Source of the DNA: CAYLLN01 sp036496265
GTDB taxonomy: Bacteria; Planctomycetota; Planctomycetia; Pirellulales; Pirellulaceae
Direction: 5' to 3'
DNA length: 13,392 nt
Assembly: GCA_036496265.1 (NCBI GenBank)
Contig: DASXLL010000247.1
Location: forward strand, 1-13,392
A program made the position numbers and the translations under genes. The notes beneath the pieces were generated by a model that was not told the origin of the DNA, searched no databases, and saw only the letters and a program-made list of their open reading frames with translations. Positions 1 to 5,938 of the stretch are shown piece by piece (position 1 is the stretch's first letter; every line of letters begins with the position of its first letter).

Positions 1-70
1 GTTCGTCCAGCTCCACAGCGACTAGCCGAAACTTGCGGCGAATCCGCGCCTCCACTTGCGCCTCTTGCAT
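1..70 (-). CDS. N-terminal fragment of a probable ISAzo13-family transposase (runs off window)
   Basis: Only the first 23 codons are visible, reading from an ATG at 70-68 leftward off the window. The fragment reads MQEAQVEARIRRKFRLVAVE and then LDE. The segment IRRKFRLVAVELDE resembles the conserved beginning of ISAzo13-type transposases, where a short helix is followed by an LDER(T)RRLWAA-like block; the latter part would lie outside the window. No good Shine-Dalgarno sequence precedes this ATG, and the same frame stays open for 16 more codons upstream to a TAA, so the true start may differ. If the call is right, one end of the insertion sequence lies between here and the transporter gene ending at 139. 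The match is from memory of the family and is short, so the call is tentative. Confidence 0.4.
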   Translation of the reverse strand, partial: MQEAQVEARIRRKFRLVAVELDE

Positions 71-138
71 GCGCAAGTCATCGCACGTTCCGCTCAAATC
101 ACCAATGCCAATTTGTAAAGGTTATTTCTTCGCCCTGC

Positions 139-888
139 CTAAGGATGGACCGCGTCGGTGATTTCCGCAGAAATAACGGTTTCGAGGCCGTCGGGCAGGC
201 GGCACGCGAAGGGGCTAAGCGTTACCGCGGCAATCGCGATACAAGTCAGACCGACAGCAGCAGTGCGCCAGGTACATCTCGCGACGTCCGCGCTGGCCGC
301 GGCAACGGCAAGACCAGTCAAAACCGTCTCGCCAACGGCAATCAGACTATGAATGGACAACATGGCGACAATCGTAGCGGCAGCGGCATATCCGCCGCCG
401 AGCGAAAGTTCAACACTGCAGGCCAGGGCGCTGGCCATGACTGAGCACCACGCGCCGGCGGCCGCACCTGCCATTGCGCCTCGACGACCGGCTACGAAGC
501 TTGTTACTCGGCCGTAAACGCGATTGGCCACGAGGCTGCCGACGACCGCCATGTTCAAGATATTCGCGCCGAGCGACGAGACGCCGCCGTCGTGCAGAAC
601 AAAGCACTGAAGGGCAACGACCGCGGCCATCACGAGCATACCGGCCCACGGCCCGAGCATGATTCCAGCCAAGGCGCCACCAAGGAAATGACCGGACGAG
701 GCCAGCGAAATCGGAAAATTCAGCATTTGTCCGGCAAAAATCGATGCCCCGACGATCGTCATCAGCGGGAGTTTTCGATAAATCGGTTCTTGCCGCACTC
801 GATGCAGCGCATAGCCAACCGCGGCCGCGGAAATCGCGCCGGCGACCGCGCATGTCGTGGGGTCGAGGGCATGTTCGGGGATATGCAT
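139..888 (-). CDS. cbiM: CbiM/NikM-type energy-coupling-factor metal transporter component with C-terminal PDGLE motif
   Basis: A 249-residue integral membrane protein of the CbiM/NikM family, the substrate-capturing component of ECF cobalt or nickel importers in the cytoplasmic membrane. The start is ATG 888 because it yields the family N-terminus MHIPE and has GGAG 8 nt upstream. In characterised NikM the metal is bound by the N-terminus, His2 and His67; both His2 and His67 (SSGHFLGG) are present at the same numbers here. The blocks LGPWAGM (about 78-84), LGANILNM (106-113) and the HSLIAVGE stretch (180-187) are typical. The C-terminus carries a hydrophobic segment followed by SPFACRLPDGLE (PDGLE at 232-236), the signature of the CbiN/NikN-like PDGLE domain, but the protein stops 13 residues later, so that domain is short. 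No CbiQ or CbiO gene is visible. Metal specificity cannot be told. It follows uppP by 76 nt on the same strand and could be cotranscribed with it. Confidence 0.88.
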   Translation of the reverse strand: MHIPEHALDPTTCAVAGAISAAAVGYALHRVRQEPIYRKLPLMTIVGASIFAGQMLNFPISLASSGHFLGGALAGIMLGPWAGMLVMAAVVALQCFVLHDGGVSSLGANILNMAVVGSLVANRVYGRVTSFVAGRRGAMAGAAAGAWCSVMASALACSVELSLGGGYAAAATIVAMLSIHSLIAVGETVLTGLAVAAASADVARCTWRTAAVGLTCIAIAAVTLSPFACRLPDGLETVISAEITDAVHP

Positions 889-964
889 GATTGAAACTCC
901 ACTGTTAGGGACCGCCGAGCCTTGCGTGCGGGCTAGAAGCACGGCTTGATAATCCAGAGTGATC

Positions 965-1771
965 CTACTGGGGCCAATTCAGCGCTACAACGACCGCACC
1001 CAAGCCAATACAATACCACCCGAAGTAACTCAGGCGGCCCCGCTCGATGACGCGCGACAATACCGACAGCGCCCCAAGTCCCACGACGAACGAAACCGCT
1101 GCGCCGATTGCCAAATCTCCCGGCGCAGCGGAAAACTGCGCCCCATGGCGCAATATCGACAGCACCTCGTAGCCGCCGGCACCGGCCAGTGCTGGAATCG
1201 CCAATAAGAACGAGTATGTCGCTGCCGCCTTCCGCGTCATACCGAGGCCCAGGCCAGCCGAAATCGTGCTCCCGCTCCGCGAAAGTCCCGGCAATATCGC
1301 CGCCGCCTGTGCCAGGCCAATCAGGAGCGAATCTCGCCAATGGAGCTGGCGATAATCACGATTTCCACCGCCAGAATGTGCGGACCAGATGAGTGCCGCG
1401 CCTGTGACCGGCAGCATAAAACCCGCGAGCAACACGTTTTTTAAGTAGAGGTCAAAAGTGTCGCCAAGCAACAGCTTCAACGGCAGCACAATGAAAACCA
1501 GAGGCAATGTGCCGAGGAAAATCAGCCACAGGACGCGGCGATCGTCGGTAAGCAGCTCAAAGATCTGTCGCCGGTAAAACACCAGAATCGAACCCAGCGT
1601 TCCCAGGTGCAGCACGATCGTCAAATCGAGCGACTCCGGCCTCGGCTGATTGCTATTCCAGAGCAGCGGCTCCACTACCGCCAAATGCCCGTCCGAGCTG
1701 ACCGGCAAGAACTCGGTCACACCCTGAACGATGGCCAGCACCAGCACCTGCCATAAAGAAAACTGCTGCAT
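965..1771 (-). CDS. uppP: Undecaprenyl-diphosphatase (UppP/BacA)
   Basis: A 268-residue, strongly hydrophobic protein that dephosphorylates undecaprenyl pyrophosphate to regenerate the lipid carrier for peptidoglycan and other envelope polymers; it also underlies intrinsic bacitracin tolerance. The family's (E/Q)xxxE motif is present as Q16-GVT-E20 in VQGVTEFLPVSSDGHL, and the second motif PGLSRSGST lies at 161-169 with the catalytic-site Arg165. Length is normal for the family (about 265-280). The usual SSSGH is SSDGH here, a small departure. The ATG at 1771 is preceded on the minus strand by GAGG 4 nt away, a usable but close Shine-Dalgarno. The nearby cbiM-like gene follows in the same direction. 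Many planctomycetes have a modified cell wall, but UppP remains expected. Confidence 0.95.
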   Translation of the reverse strand: MQQFSLWQVLVLAIVQGVTEFLPVSSDGHLAVVEPLLWNSNQPRPESLDLTIVLHLGTLGSILVFYRRQIFELLTDDRRVLWLIFLGTLPLVFIVLPLKLLLGDTFDLYLKNVLLAGFMLPVTGAALIWSAHSGGGNRDYRQLHWRDSLLIGLAQAAAILPGLSRSGSTISAGLGLGMTRKAAATYSFLLAIPALAGAGGYEVLSILRHGAQFSAAPGDLAIGAAVSFVVGLGALSVLSRVIERGRLSYFGWYCIGLGAVVVALNWPQ

Positions 1772-1799
1772 CCAACCTCGAATTCGATTTCGACGTTTT

Positions 1800-1815
1800 T
1801 AGACGGGGTAGTCTA
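1800..1815. promoter_or_regulatory. Short inverted repeat upstream of uppP
   Basis: TAGAC and GTCTA arms separated by 6 nt lie about 29 nt upstream of the uppP start. The position would suit an operator or a structure in the uppP leader. Five-base arms are short and could be chance. Confidence 0.25.
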
Positions 1816-1914
1816 GGCGCTATACGGAATGCCCCGGTGGCATCCCGCGCCCCTCGGCAAGGGCATCAGCGCGGCCGGGGCCAAGAACTTCGACAACTAT
1901 ACCCCACAACGATC

Positions 1915-1939
1915 GCCACCCACCCAAGCGGAGGGTGGC
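1915..1939. repeat. GC-rich hairpin (GCCACCC / GGGTGGC)
   Basis: A perfect 7-bp inverted repeat with an 11-nt loop; an alternative 6-bp pairing of 1920-1925 with 1933-1938 is also possible. There is no T-run on either side, so it does not look like an intrinsic terminator. It lies between the divergent uppP and TIM-barrel genes and could be a dispersed intergenic palindrome. Confidence 0.35.
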
Positions 1940-1943
1940 CGGG

Positions 1944-1971
1944 TTGTTGCCCCTGGCCGGCTCACGATAAT
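1944..1971 (+). promoter_or_regulatory. Candidate promoter for the 2054 gene
   Basis: A -35-like TTGTTG (1944-1949) and a -10 GATAAT (1966-1971, five of six consensus bases) are separated by 16 nt. The predicted transcription start is about 1978, which coincides with the first base of the possible pseudoknot at 1979-2033. The -35 matches only three of six positions, so this is a prediction. Confidence 0.4.
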
Positions 1972-1978
1972 GGATAGC

Positions 1979-2033
1979 TTCTCGCTCGGGGATCTGGTTG
2001 CCGCACAGCGAGAACCTTCCTAATCGTGCGGCA
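1979..2033 (+). promoter_or_regulatory. Possible H-type pseudoknot in the leader of the 2054 gene
   Basis: Two perfect 8-bp pairings interlock: TTCTCGCT (1979-1986) with AGCGAGAA (2007-2014), and TGCCGCAC (1999-2006) with GTGCGGCA (2026-2033). The 5' arm of the second stem lies in the loop of the first and directly abuts its 3' arm, the order required for a coaxially stacked H-type pseudoknot. The connecting loops are 12 and 11 nt, long enough to cross 8-bp stems. The Shine-Dalgarno AGGGAG (2044-2049) follows 10 nt later. The layout and 55-nt size resemble small metabolite-binding pseudoknot riboswitches, but I do not recognise any known class consensus. Without both stems forming together, it is two mutually exclusive hairpins. 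Confidence 0.35.
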
Positions 2034-2053
2034 CGGAACAGAAAGGGAGTAGC

Positions 2054-2935
2054 ATGTACAAGTGCCTAAGTCCTTCTGCCATTGGCATTTTAGCACGGCA
2101 AAGTGAACTGCTGGAAATCGCTCTTACCCATAAATTCGAAGGCCTTGAAATCGACATTCAGGAGGTGTTGAAGCGGGCTCAATCGACGAATGTAAAGCAA
2201 GCCTGCCGCTATTTAGCCAGTGCGCAGGTGCGAATTGGCGGTTTTGAGCTGCCAGTTCGCTGTGAAGCGGCTGAAACCGAATTCCAAGCTGATTTGTCGC
2301 AATTAGGCCTGCTGTTAGAAGTTTGCGGCGTGCTGAGCGCGGATCGGTGTTTCACCAGCATCCGGCCGACGTGTGATCAGCGGCCGTTCCACGAGAATTT
2401 TCAGTTCCACGTCGATCGCCTGGGCCGCGTTGCGGACGTTCTGGCAGCCGGAAACATCAAGCTCGGGCTGGATTTCCAGGCTGCGGCCAAAGATCGGGCC
2501 GATGGCGGCTTTGAGTTCATCCATCAGGTCGATCCGTTGTTGCTGTTGGTCAACGGCATTCAGCGCGAGAACGTCGGAGTTGTGCTCGATACCTGGCGGT
2601 GGTGGGTTGGCGGTGGCGACGTCGAAAAAGTCCGCTCCCTCCGCGGCGAGCAGATTCTGAACGTCCGGCTGGCTGATTTGCCGTCCGGCTTTGATCCCTC
2701 GGCAATTGACGAGGACCAAAGGCTGCTTCCAAGCGAGGCTGGCGCCGTCGATTTCAGTGGACTGCTGAGCGTTCTGGAAGAAATCGGCTACGACGGGGCA
2801 ATCGGCCTGGCCCCCAACCCGGCTGTCTTCAAAGGACAAAAACGCGAGGCCACGGTCAGCCAAGTCTCGACCATTTTGGACGGCTTACTGGGCAAAACCG
2901 CACCCGAGAAGCAGGTCGCAGCGGCAACTGAATAG
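2054..2935 (+). CDS. Sugar phosphate isomerase/epimerase-like TIM-barrel protein with degenerate metal site
   Basis: A 293-residue protein with the pattern of the xylose-isomerase-like TIM barrel (the sugar phosphate isomerase/epimerase and inosose dehydratase group). Start ATG 2054 follows a good AGGGAG at 2044-2049. The barrel strands end in recognisable blocks: FEGLEIDI (28-35), KLGLDFQA (136-143), VGVVLDTW (174-181), ILNVRLAD (201-208) and YDGAIGLAPNP (246-256). In characterised relatives such as D-tagatose 3-epimerase the metal is held by Glu, Asp, His and Glu, and a further His follows the Asp by three residues. Here those places read D140, D179, R205 and A253, with R182 instead of the second His. 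Only the Asp is kept, so a normal divalent-metal epimerase reaction looks unlikely. It may be a metal-free enzyme, a binding protein or an inactive homologue. It precedes mtnB by 81 nt. The specific function is unknown. Confidence 0.75.
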   Translation: MYKCLSPSAIGILARQSELLEIALTHKFEGLEIDIQEVLKRAQSTNVKQACRYLASAQVRIGGFELPVRCEAAETEFQADLSQLGLLLEVCGVLSADRCFTSIRPTCDQRPFHENFQFHVDRLGRVADVLAAGNIKLGLDFQAAAKDRADGGFEFIHQVDPLLLLVNGIQRENVGVVLDTWRWWVGGGDVEKVRSLRGEQILNVRLADLPSGFDPSAIDEDQRLLPSEAGAVDFSGLLSVLEEIGYDGAIGLAPNPAVFKGQKREATVSQVSTILDGLLGKTAPEKQVAAATE

Positions 2936-2951
2936 GCAATTGCCGCCGGAA

Positions 2952-2979
2952 TTGTGGTTTGACGGGGCGCTGATACACT
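2952..2979 (+). promoter_or_regulatory. Candidate promoter for mtnB
   Basis: An extended -10, TG-A-TACACT (2971-2979), is preceded 16 nt upstream of TACACT by TTGTGG (2952-2957). The predicted start is near 2986, giving a leader of about 30 nt before mtnB. The -35 match is weak. It suggests that mtnBDC can be expressed separately from the preceding TIM-barrel gene. Confidence 0.35.
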
Positions 2980-3016
2980 GATTGCTCCCCGCTACTTTTC
3001 CGCGGCGATACTAGTC

Positions 3017-3709
3017 ATGTCTGCGTCTGTACGTGCAATGCCGACCGCTTCGGTCTTGTCAGGCCTCGACGAGCCAATCGATGCACTGCGCGCCGTGGGC
3101 CAAATGTTCTGGCAACGCGGCTGGAGCGTCGGCACGAGCAGCAATTACAGCGTCGTGCTCAATCGCGAGCCGCTGGAGTTGCTCGTCACCGCCAGCGGTA
3201 AAGACAAAGGCCGACTGACAAGTGGCGATTTCGTCCGCGTTAACGAATCGGGCCGGCCGACCTACGATGGTCAACCCAAATCGTCGGCGGAGACGCTGCT
3301 GCATGTTGTCGCAGCGCAGCAGCCGGGCGTCGGTGCCGTGCTGCACACGCATTCCGTGTGGAGCACGGTGCTCTCCGACTATTTCTATCCCGAGGGCGGT
3401 TTCGAACTGTCGGGCTATGAAATGCTCAAGGGCCTGGAAGGCATCGCCACGCACGAGACGACGGCGTGGGTTGAAATCTTCGACAATACGCAGGATATTC
3501 CCTCGCTGGCGGTCCAAGTGCGGCAGCGAATGAACGACGCGGCTGATCCACTACAGTATGGCTATCTCATTCGTCGTCACGGCCTCTACACTTGGGGTCG
3601 CGATCTTGACGAAGCTCGCCGCCACGTCGAGATTTTTGAGTTTCTATTCGAGTGCGTCGTGCGAAAAATGACGCTCACGGGCGAATTGAAAACCAGTGGA
3701 GTGGTTTGA
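3017..3709 (+). CDS. mtnB: Methylthioribulose-1-phosphate dehydratase (MtnB)
   Basis: A 230-residue cytosolic class II aldolase/adducin-fold enzyme. MtnB dehydrates 5-methylthioribulose-1-phosphate to 2,3-diketo-5-methylthiopentyl-1-phosphate in methionine salvage. Zinc ligands are visible as HTH (His110, His112) and His188 in IRRHGLYTWG (185-194), the last a hallmark of MtnB-type members. The GYEMLKG block (133-139) contains Glu135, at the place of the catalytic acid described for MtnB/APIP. GTSSNYS (39-45) matches the phosphate-binding loop. The protein is slightly longer than usual because of an N-terminal tail; ATG 3038 is an alternative start, and neither has a clear Shine-Dalgarno. It is followed by mtnD and mtnC, whose products take the next steps, which makes the assignment strong compared with fuculose aldolase or araD relatives. 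Confidence 0.92.
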   Translation: MSASVRAMPTASVLSGLDEPIDALRAVGQMFWQRGWSVGTSSNYSVVLNREPLELLVTASGKDKGRLTSGDFVRVNESGRPTYDGQPKSSAETLLHVVAAQQPGVGAVLHTHSVWSTVLSDYFYPEGGFELSGYEMLKGLEGIATHETTAWVEIFDNTQDIPSLAVQVRQRMNDAADPLQYGYLIRRHGLYTWGRDLDEARRHVEIFEFLFECVVRKMTLTGELKTSGVV

Positions 3710-3720
3710 CAAGTCCAACA

Positions 3721-3743
3721 GCCGGGACCAAACCTGGTCCCGA
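3721..3743. repeat. Palindromic repeat copy 1 between mtnB and mtnD
   Basis: GGGACCA (3724-3730) and TGGTCCC (3735-3741) form a perfect 7-bp stem with loop AACC. The 23-nt unit matches the reverse complement of 3780-3802 at 18 of 23 positions, including a compensatory G-C to C-G swap in the stem. There is no T-run afterwards, so a classical terminator is unlikely. It starts 11 nt after the mtnB stop. Confidence 0.55.
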
Positions 3744-3779
3744 AGACCTGCAAGAGAATTGACAATCGAAACCGGCATA

Positions 3780-3802
3780 CCGGAAGCAAGTTTGCTCCCG
3801 GC
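3780..3802. repeat. Palindromic repeat copy 2, directly upstream of the mtnD ribosome binding site
   Basis: An inverted-orientation relative of 3721-3743. On the complementary strand it folds as GGGAGCA / TGCTTCC with loop AACT and one G-T pair. It ends at 3802, immediately before the mtnD Shine-Dalgarno (TAGGAG, 3803-3808), so in mRNA it may influence mtnD translation or the stability of the processed transcript. Confidence 0.5.
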
Positions 3803-3816
3803 TAGGAGAAAACCAG

Positions 3817-4395
3817 ATGGCCTCGATCCGAATCCAAGACGAAAACCGCGAGATTACCGATTCGCAAGAGATTTGCGAGTTCCTCAAGCCGTTCGGCATT
3901 TGGTACGAGCAATGGGATGTCGAAGGCCGTCTGGGCGCTGAGGCCAGCAACGAAGAAATCCTCGCCACTTACGCGCCGGAAATCGAACGGTTGAAGAAAG
4001 CCGGCAATTTCGTCACGGCCGACGTCATCAACGTCAATCCGCAAACGCCGAATCTCGATGCGATGCTGGCCAAGTTCAGCAAAGAGCACACGCACAGCGA
4101 GGACGAAGTCCGCTTCACCGTTCGCGGCAGCGGCGTATTTCACATTCACCCGAAGAATGGACCAGTGTTCGGCATTCAAGTTGAGTCGGGTGACCTGGTC
4201 AATGTGCCGGCCGGAACGCAGCATTGGTTTGATCTCTGTAGCGACCGCACCATCCGCTGCATCCGCCTGTTCCAAGATCAAAGCGGCTGGACGCCGAATT
4301 ACGTCGAAAACAGCCTTCACGAAAAGTATCACCCCGTCTGCCTCGGCCCGGCTTACGTCCGCCCGGTCGATTTTCAGCCGGTGGTGAAGGTCTAG
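3817..4395 (+). CDS. mtnD: Acireductone dioxygenase (MtnD)
   Basis: A 192-residue cupin enzyme that cleaves acireductone (1,2-dihydroxy-3-keto-5-methylthiopentene). With Fe(II) it yields 2-keto-4-methylthiobutyrate and formate; with Ni(II) it yields methylthiopropionate, formate and CO. The metal ligands are visible as His91, His93 and Glu97 in EHTHSEDEVRF, and His136 in VPAGTQHWFDL. Length and the flanking GSGVFHI block are typical. The start ATG is supported by AGGAG 8 nt upstream. The bound metal, and so the product, cannot be deduced from sequence. The neighbouring phosphatase mtnC starts 10 nt after this stop, so they are almost surely cotranscribed. Two related hairpins fill the gap to mtnB. 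Confidence 0.96.
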   Translation: MASIRIQDENREITDSQEICEFLKPFGIWYEQWDVEGRLGAEASNEEILATYAPEIERLKKAGNFVTADVINVNPQTPNLDAMLAKFSKEHTHSEDEVRFTVRGSGVFHIHPKNGPVFGIQVESGDLVNVPAGTQHWFDLCSDRTIRCIRLFQDQSGWTPNYVENSLHEKYHPVCLGPAYVRPVDFQPVVKV

Positions 4396-4405
4396 CGATC
4401 TCGCG

Positions 4406-5155
4406 ATGCACTTCTCCGGCCGCGGCATTCTGCTTGATATCGAAGGCACCACGTCGAGCGTCAGCTTCGTCTATGACGTGATGTTTCCGTATGTTCGGAA
4501 GCACCTGACGTTCGAGGTGTTTTCAAACTGGCTGGAGCCGGAGTACATCGACGCGTTTCACGTCATCGCCAAGGACGCTGGCCACGAATCGCTCGACGCC
4601 TGGCTGAAATCGTTGTCGCTCACGCGCGACAACCCGCTTAGGGCTGCGGATGTCATTTGCAAGGAAGTCATTCGGCTGATGGACGCCGACGTGAAAGCCA
4701 CCGGCCTCAAGCAACTGCAAGGTTTGATCTGGAAAAGCGGCTTCGAAAGCGGCGAGCTCAAGGCACACGTTTATGAGGACGTTCCGCCGGCTCTCGCGGC
4801 CTGGAACGCGGCCGGCAAAGACGTGCGGATTTATTCTTCCGGCAGCGTGCAGGCGCAAAAGCTGTTCTTCGGTCATACCATCGCCGGTGATTTGCTCTCC
4901 CAATTTCGCGGCCATTACGACACGACGATCGGCGGCAAAAAGGAAGCGGTCAGCTATCGAAAAATCGCCGACGAGTTCCACCTTCCTGCACCCGAAATCC
5001 TTTTTTTGAGCGACATCATCGCCGAGCTCGATGCCGCCCGCACAGCAGGCATACAAACAGCCCTTGTCGTGCGTCCCGGCAATACGCCAAACCAAACCAG
5101 CGCCGGCGCACCACATCCGGCGATTGACAACTTTTCGGAAGTTCGCCTCGACTAA
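4406..5155 (+). CDS. mtnC: Enolase-phosphatase E1 (MtnC)
   Basis: A 249-residue HAD-superfamily enzyme that first enolises 2,3-diketo-5-methylthiopentyl-1-phosphate and then removes phosphate to give acireductone, the MtnD substrate. HAD motif I is DIEGT (11-15) in the family form LLDIEGTTSSVSFVYD. Motif II is SSGS (144-147), the motif III Lys lies in IGGKKEAVSY (K178 or K179), and motif IV is LSD followed by ELDAARTAG (201-215). The size is normal for a bifunctional MtnC, in contrast to the separate MtnW/MtnX route. The start is 10 nt after mtnD with little Shine-Dalgarno, consistent with coupling. The gene ends 38 nt before higB, and the higBA promoter lies in that gap. Confidence 0.95.
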   Translation: MHFSGRGILLDIEGTTSSVSFVYDVMFPYVRKHLTFEVFSNWLEPEYIDAFHVIAKDAGHESLDAWLKSLSLTRDNPLRAADVICKEVIRLMDADVKATGLKQLQGLIWKSGFESGELKAHVYEDVPPALAAWNAAGKDVRIYSSGSVQAQKLFFGHTIAGDLLSQFRGHYDTTIGGKKEAVSYRKIADEFHLPAPEILFLSDIIAELDAARTAGIQTALVVRPGNTPNQTSAGAPHPAIDNFSEVRLD

Positions 5156-5158
5156 CGC

Positions 5159-5187
5159 TTGACAAGTGTCACGTGACGCATTACACT
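5159..5187 (+). promoter_or_regulatory. higBA promoter with nested palindromic operator
   Basis: A consensus -35 TTGACA (5159-5164), a 17-nt spacer and -10 TACACT (5182-5187). The spacer holds the perfect palindrome GTCACGTGAC (5168-5177), and AAGTGT (5164-5169) with ACACTT (5183-5188) forms an outer inverted repeat overlapping both promoter boxes. This is where autorepression by HigA or a HigBA complex would act. The expected transcription start, about 5194, is the first base of the higB start codon. Confidence 0.65.
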
Positions 5188-5193
5188 TACTAG

Positions 5194-5475
5194 GTGATTC
5201 AAACATTCGCCGACCGGCACACTCAGGAATTGTATGTGACCGGAGCGTCACGTAGGTTTCCCAAGCAAATCTGGAAGCGGGCCGCACGCAAGCTGGAGCA
5301 ATTGAACGCCGCCGCACAACTATCCGATTTGCGGGTGCCTCCCAGTAATCGGCTACATCCGCTGCATGCCGATCGTGCCGGCCAACACGCGATTGCCATA
5401 AACGATCAGTGGCGAATCTGTTTCCATTTCCGAGATAAAGACGCCTTTGACGTGGAACTTTGTGATTACCATTGA
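5194..5475 (+). CDS. higB: HigB-type toxin (RelE superfamily mRNA interferase)
   Basis: A 93-residue RelE/HigB-fold toxin expected to cleave mRNA at the ribosome when not bound by its antitoxin. The family pattern is clear: MIQTFADRHTQELY, RRFPKQIWKRAARKLEQLN, DLRVPPSNRLHPL (45-57) and the C-terminal INDQWRICF followed by DVELCDYH. The start is GTG 5194, which gives the usual N-terminus; no Shine-Dalgarno lies upstream, and the promoter prediction puts the mRNA start at the same base, so translation may be leaderless. As usual for higBA, the toxin gene precedes the antitoxin gene, which starts 14 nt after this stop. Toxicity is inferred from the family. Confidence 0.92.
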   Translation: MIQTFADRHTQELYVTGASRRFPKQIWKRAARKLEQLNAAAQLSDLRVPPSNRLHPLHADRAGQHAIAINDQWRICFHFRDKDAFDVELCDYH

Positions 5476-5489
5476 CCGGGGACCAAGCG

Positions 5490-5804
5490 ATGAGCATACC
5501 GAACACCAGGCCCATGAAGCGGCGACCCACACATCCCGGAGAAATTCTGCGTGAAGAGTTTCTACCCGATTTTGAGCTCACCGTGAGTGGGTTAGCCGCT
5601 GCAATCGGCGTGTCGCGACAGACCGTGAATGACCTGCTGCGCGAGCGCCGCGCCGTGAGTCCAGAAATGGCATTGCGCCTGTCGCGACTGTTTGGCAACA
5701 CACCGGAGTTCTGGCTCAATTTGCAACGGTCCGTTGATTTGTGGGAAGCCCAGGCGGCAATCAAGGAGGATGTGCGGAATATTACTCCACTGCGGGTGGC
5801 CTGA
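5490..5804 (+). CDS. higA: HigA-type antitoxin (Xre-family helix-turn-helix)
   Basis: A 104-residue antitoxin and DNA-binding protein that should neutralise HigB and repress the shared promoter at 5159-5187. RRPTHPGEILREEFLPDF near the N-terminus is the HigA signature, followed by the helix-turn-helix LAAAIGVSRQTVNDLLRERR (about 35-54) and the GNTPEFWLNLQ segment typical of this subfamily. I chose ATG 5490 with GGGGA 7 nt upstream. A TTG at 5472 in the same frame would add six residues and overlap the higB stop, but it lacks support. The C-terminus ends normally, with no sign of truncation. Confidence 0.92.
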   Translation: MSIPNTRPMKRRPTHPGEILREEFLPDFELTVSGLAAAIGVSRQTVNDLLRERRAVSPEMALRLSRLFGNTPEFWLNLQRSVDLWEAQAAIKEDVRNITPLRVA

Positions 5805-5900
5805 TCCGAGTCTACCATTGTCAATTCTTCCCAGACGAAATAAACGGTACCCCAGGGTAAAAATTCCGCCGCCATGGCATCGCTAGCACTGGACATTCGC

Positions 5901-5928
5901 TTGACCGGCTGAGACAGCCGCATACCAT
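5901..5928 (+). promoter_or_regulatory. Candidate promoter with palindrome in the spacer, upstream of the secreted-protein gene
   Basis: TTGACC (5901-5906), a 16-nt spacer and TACCAT (5923-5928). A perfect palindrome, CGGCTG-AGA-CAGCCG (5906-5920), fills the spacer, a typical operator position. The predicted start is near 5935, leaving a leader of about 120 nt before 6055. Confidence 0.4.
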
Positions 5929-5938
5929 TCTCGCGTGA

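Noticed and set aside
145..894. Several plus-strand frames opposite the CbiM-like gene.
   Set aside because: The minus strand encodes His2, His67 and family blocks of CbiM; the plus frames are compositional shadows.
1979..2033. Assignment of the pseudoknot to SAM-II, SAH or another named riboswitch class.
   Set aside because: The topology is similar, but I could not match the conserved loop and core bases of those classes, so it is reported only as a possible structure.
3721..3743. Intrinsic terminator after mtnB.
   Set aside because: The stem is good but no T-run follows, and mtnD and mtnC continue the same pathway downstream.
5472..5489. TTG 5472 as the higA start.
   Set aside because: It would overlap the higB stop and lacks a suitably placed ribosome binding site, whereas ATG 5490 has GGGGA 7 nt upstream and gives a usual HigA N-terminus.
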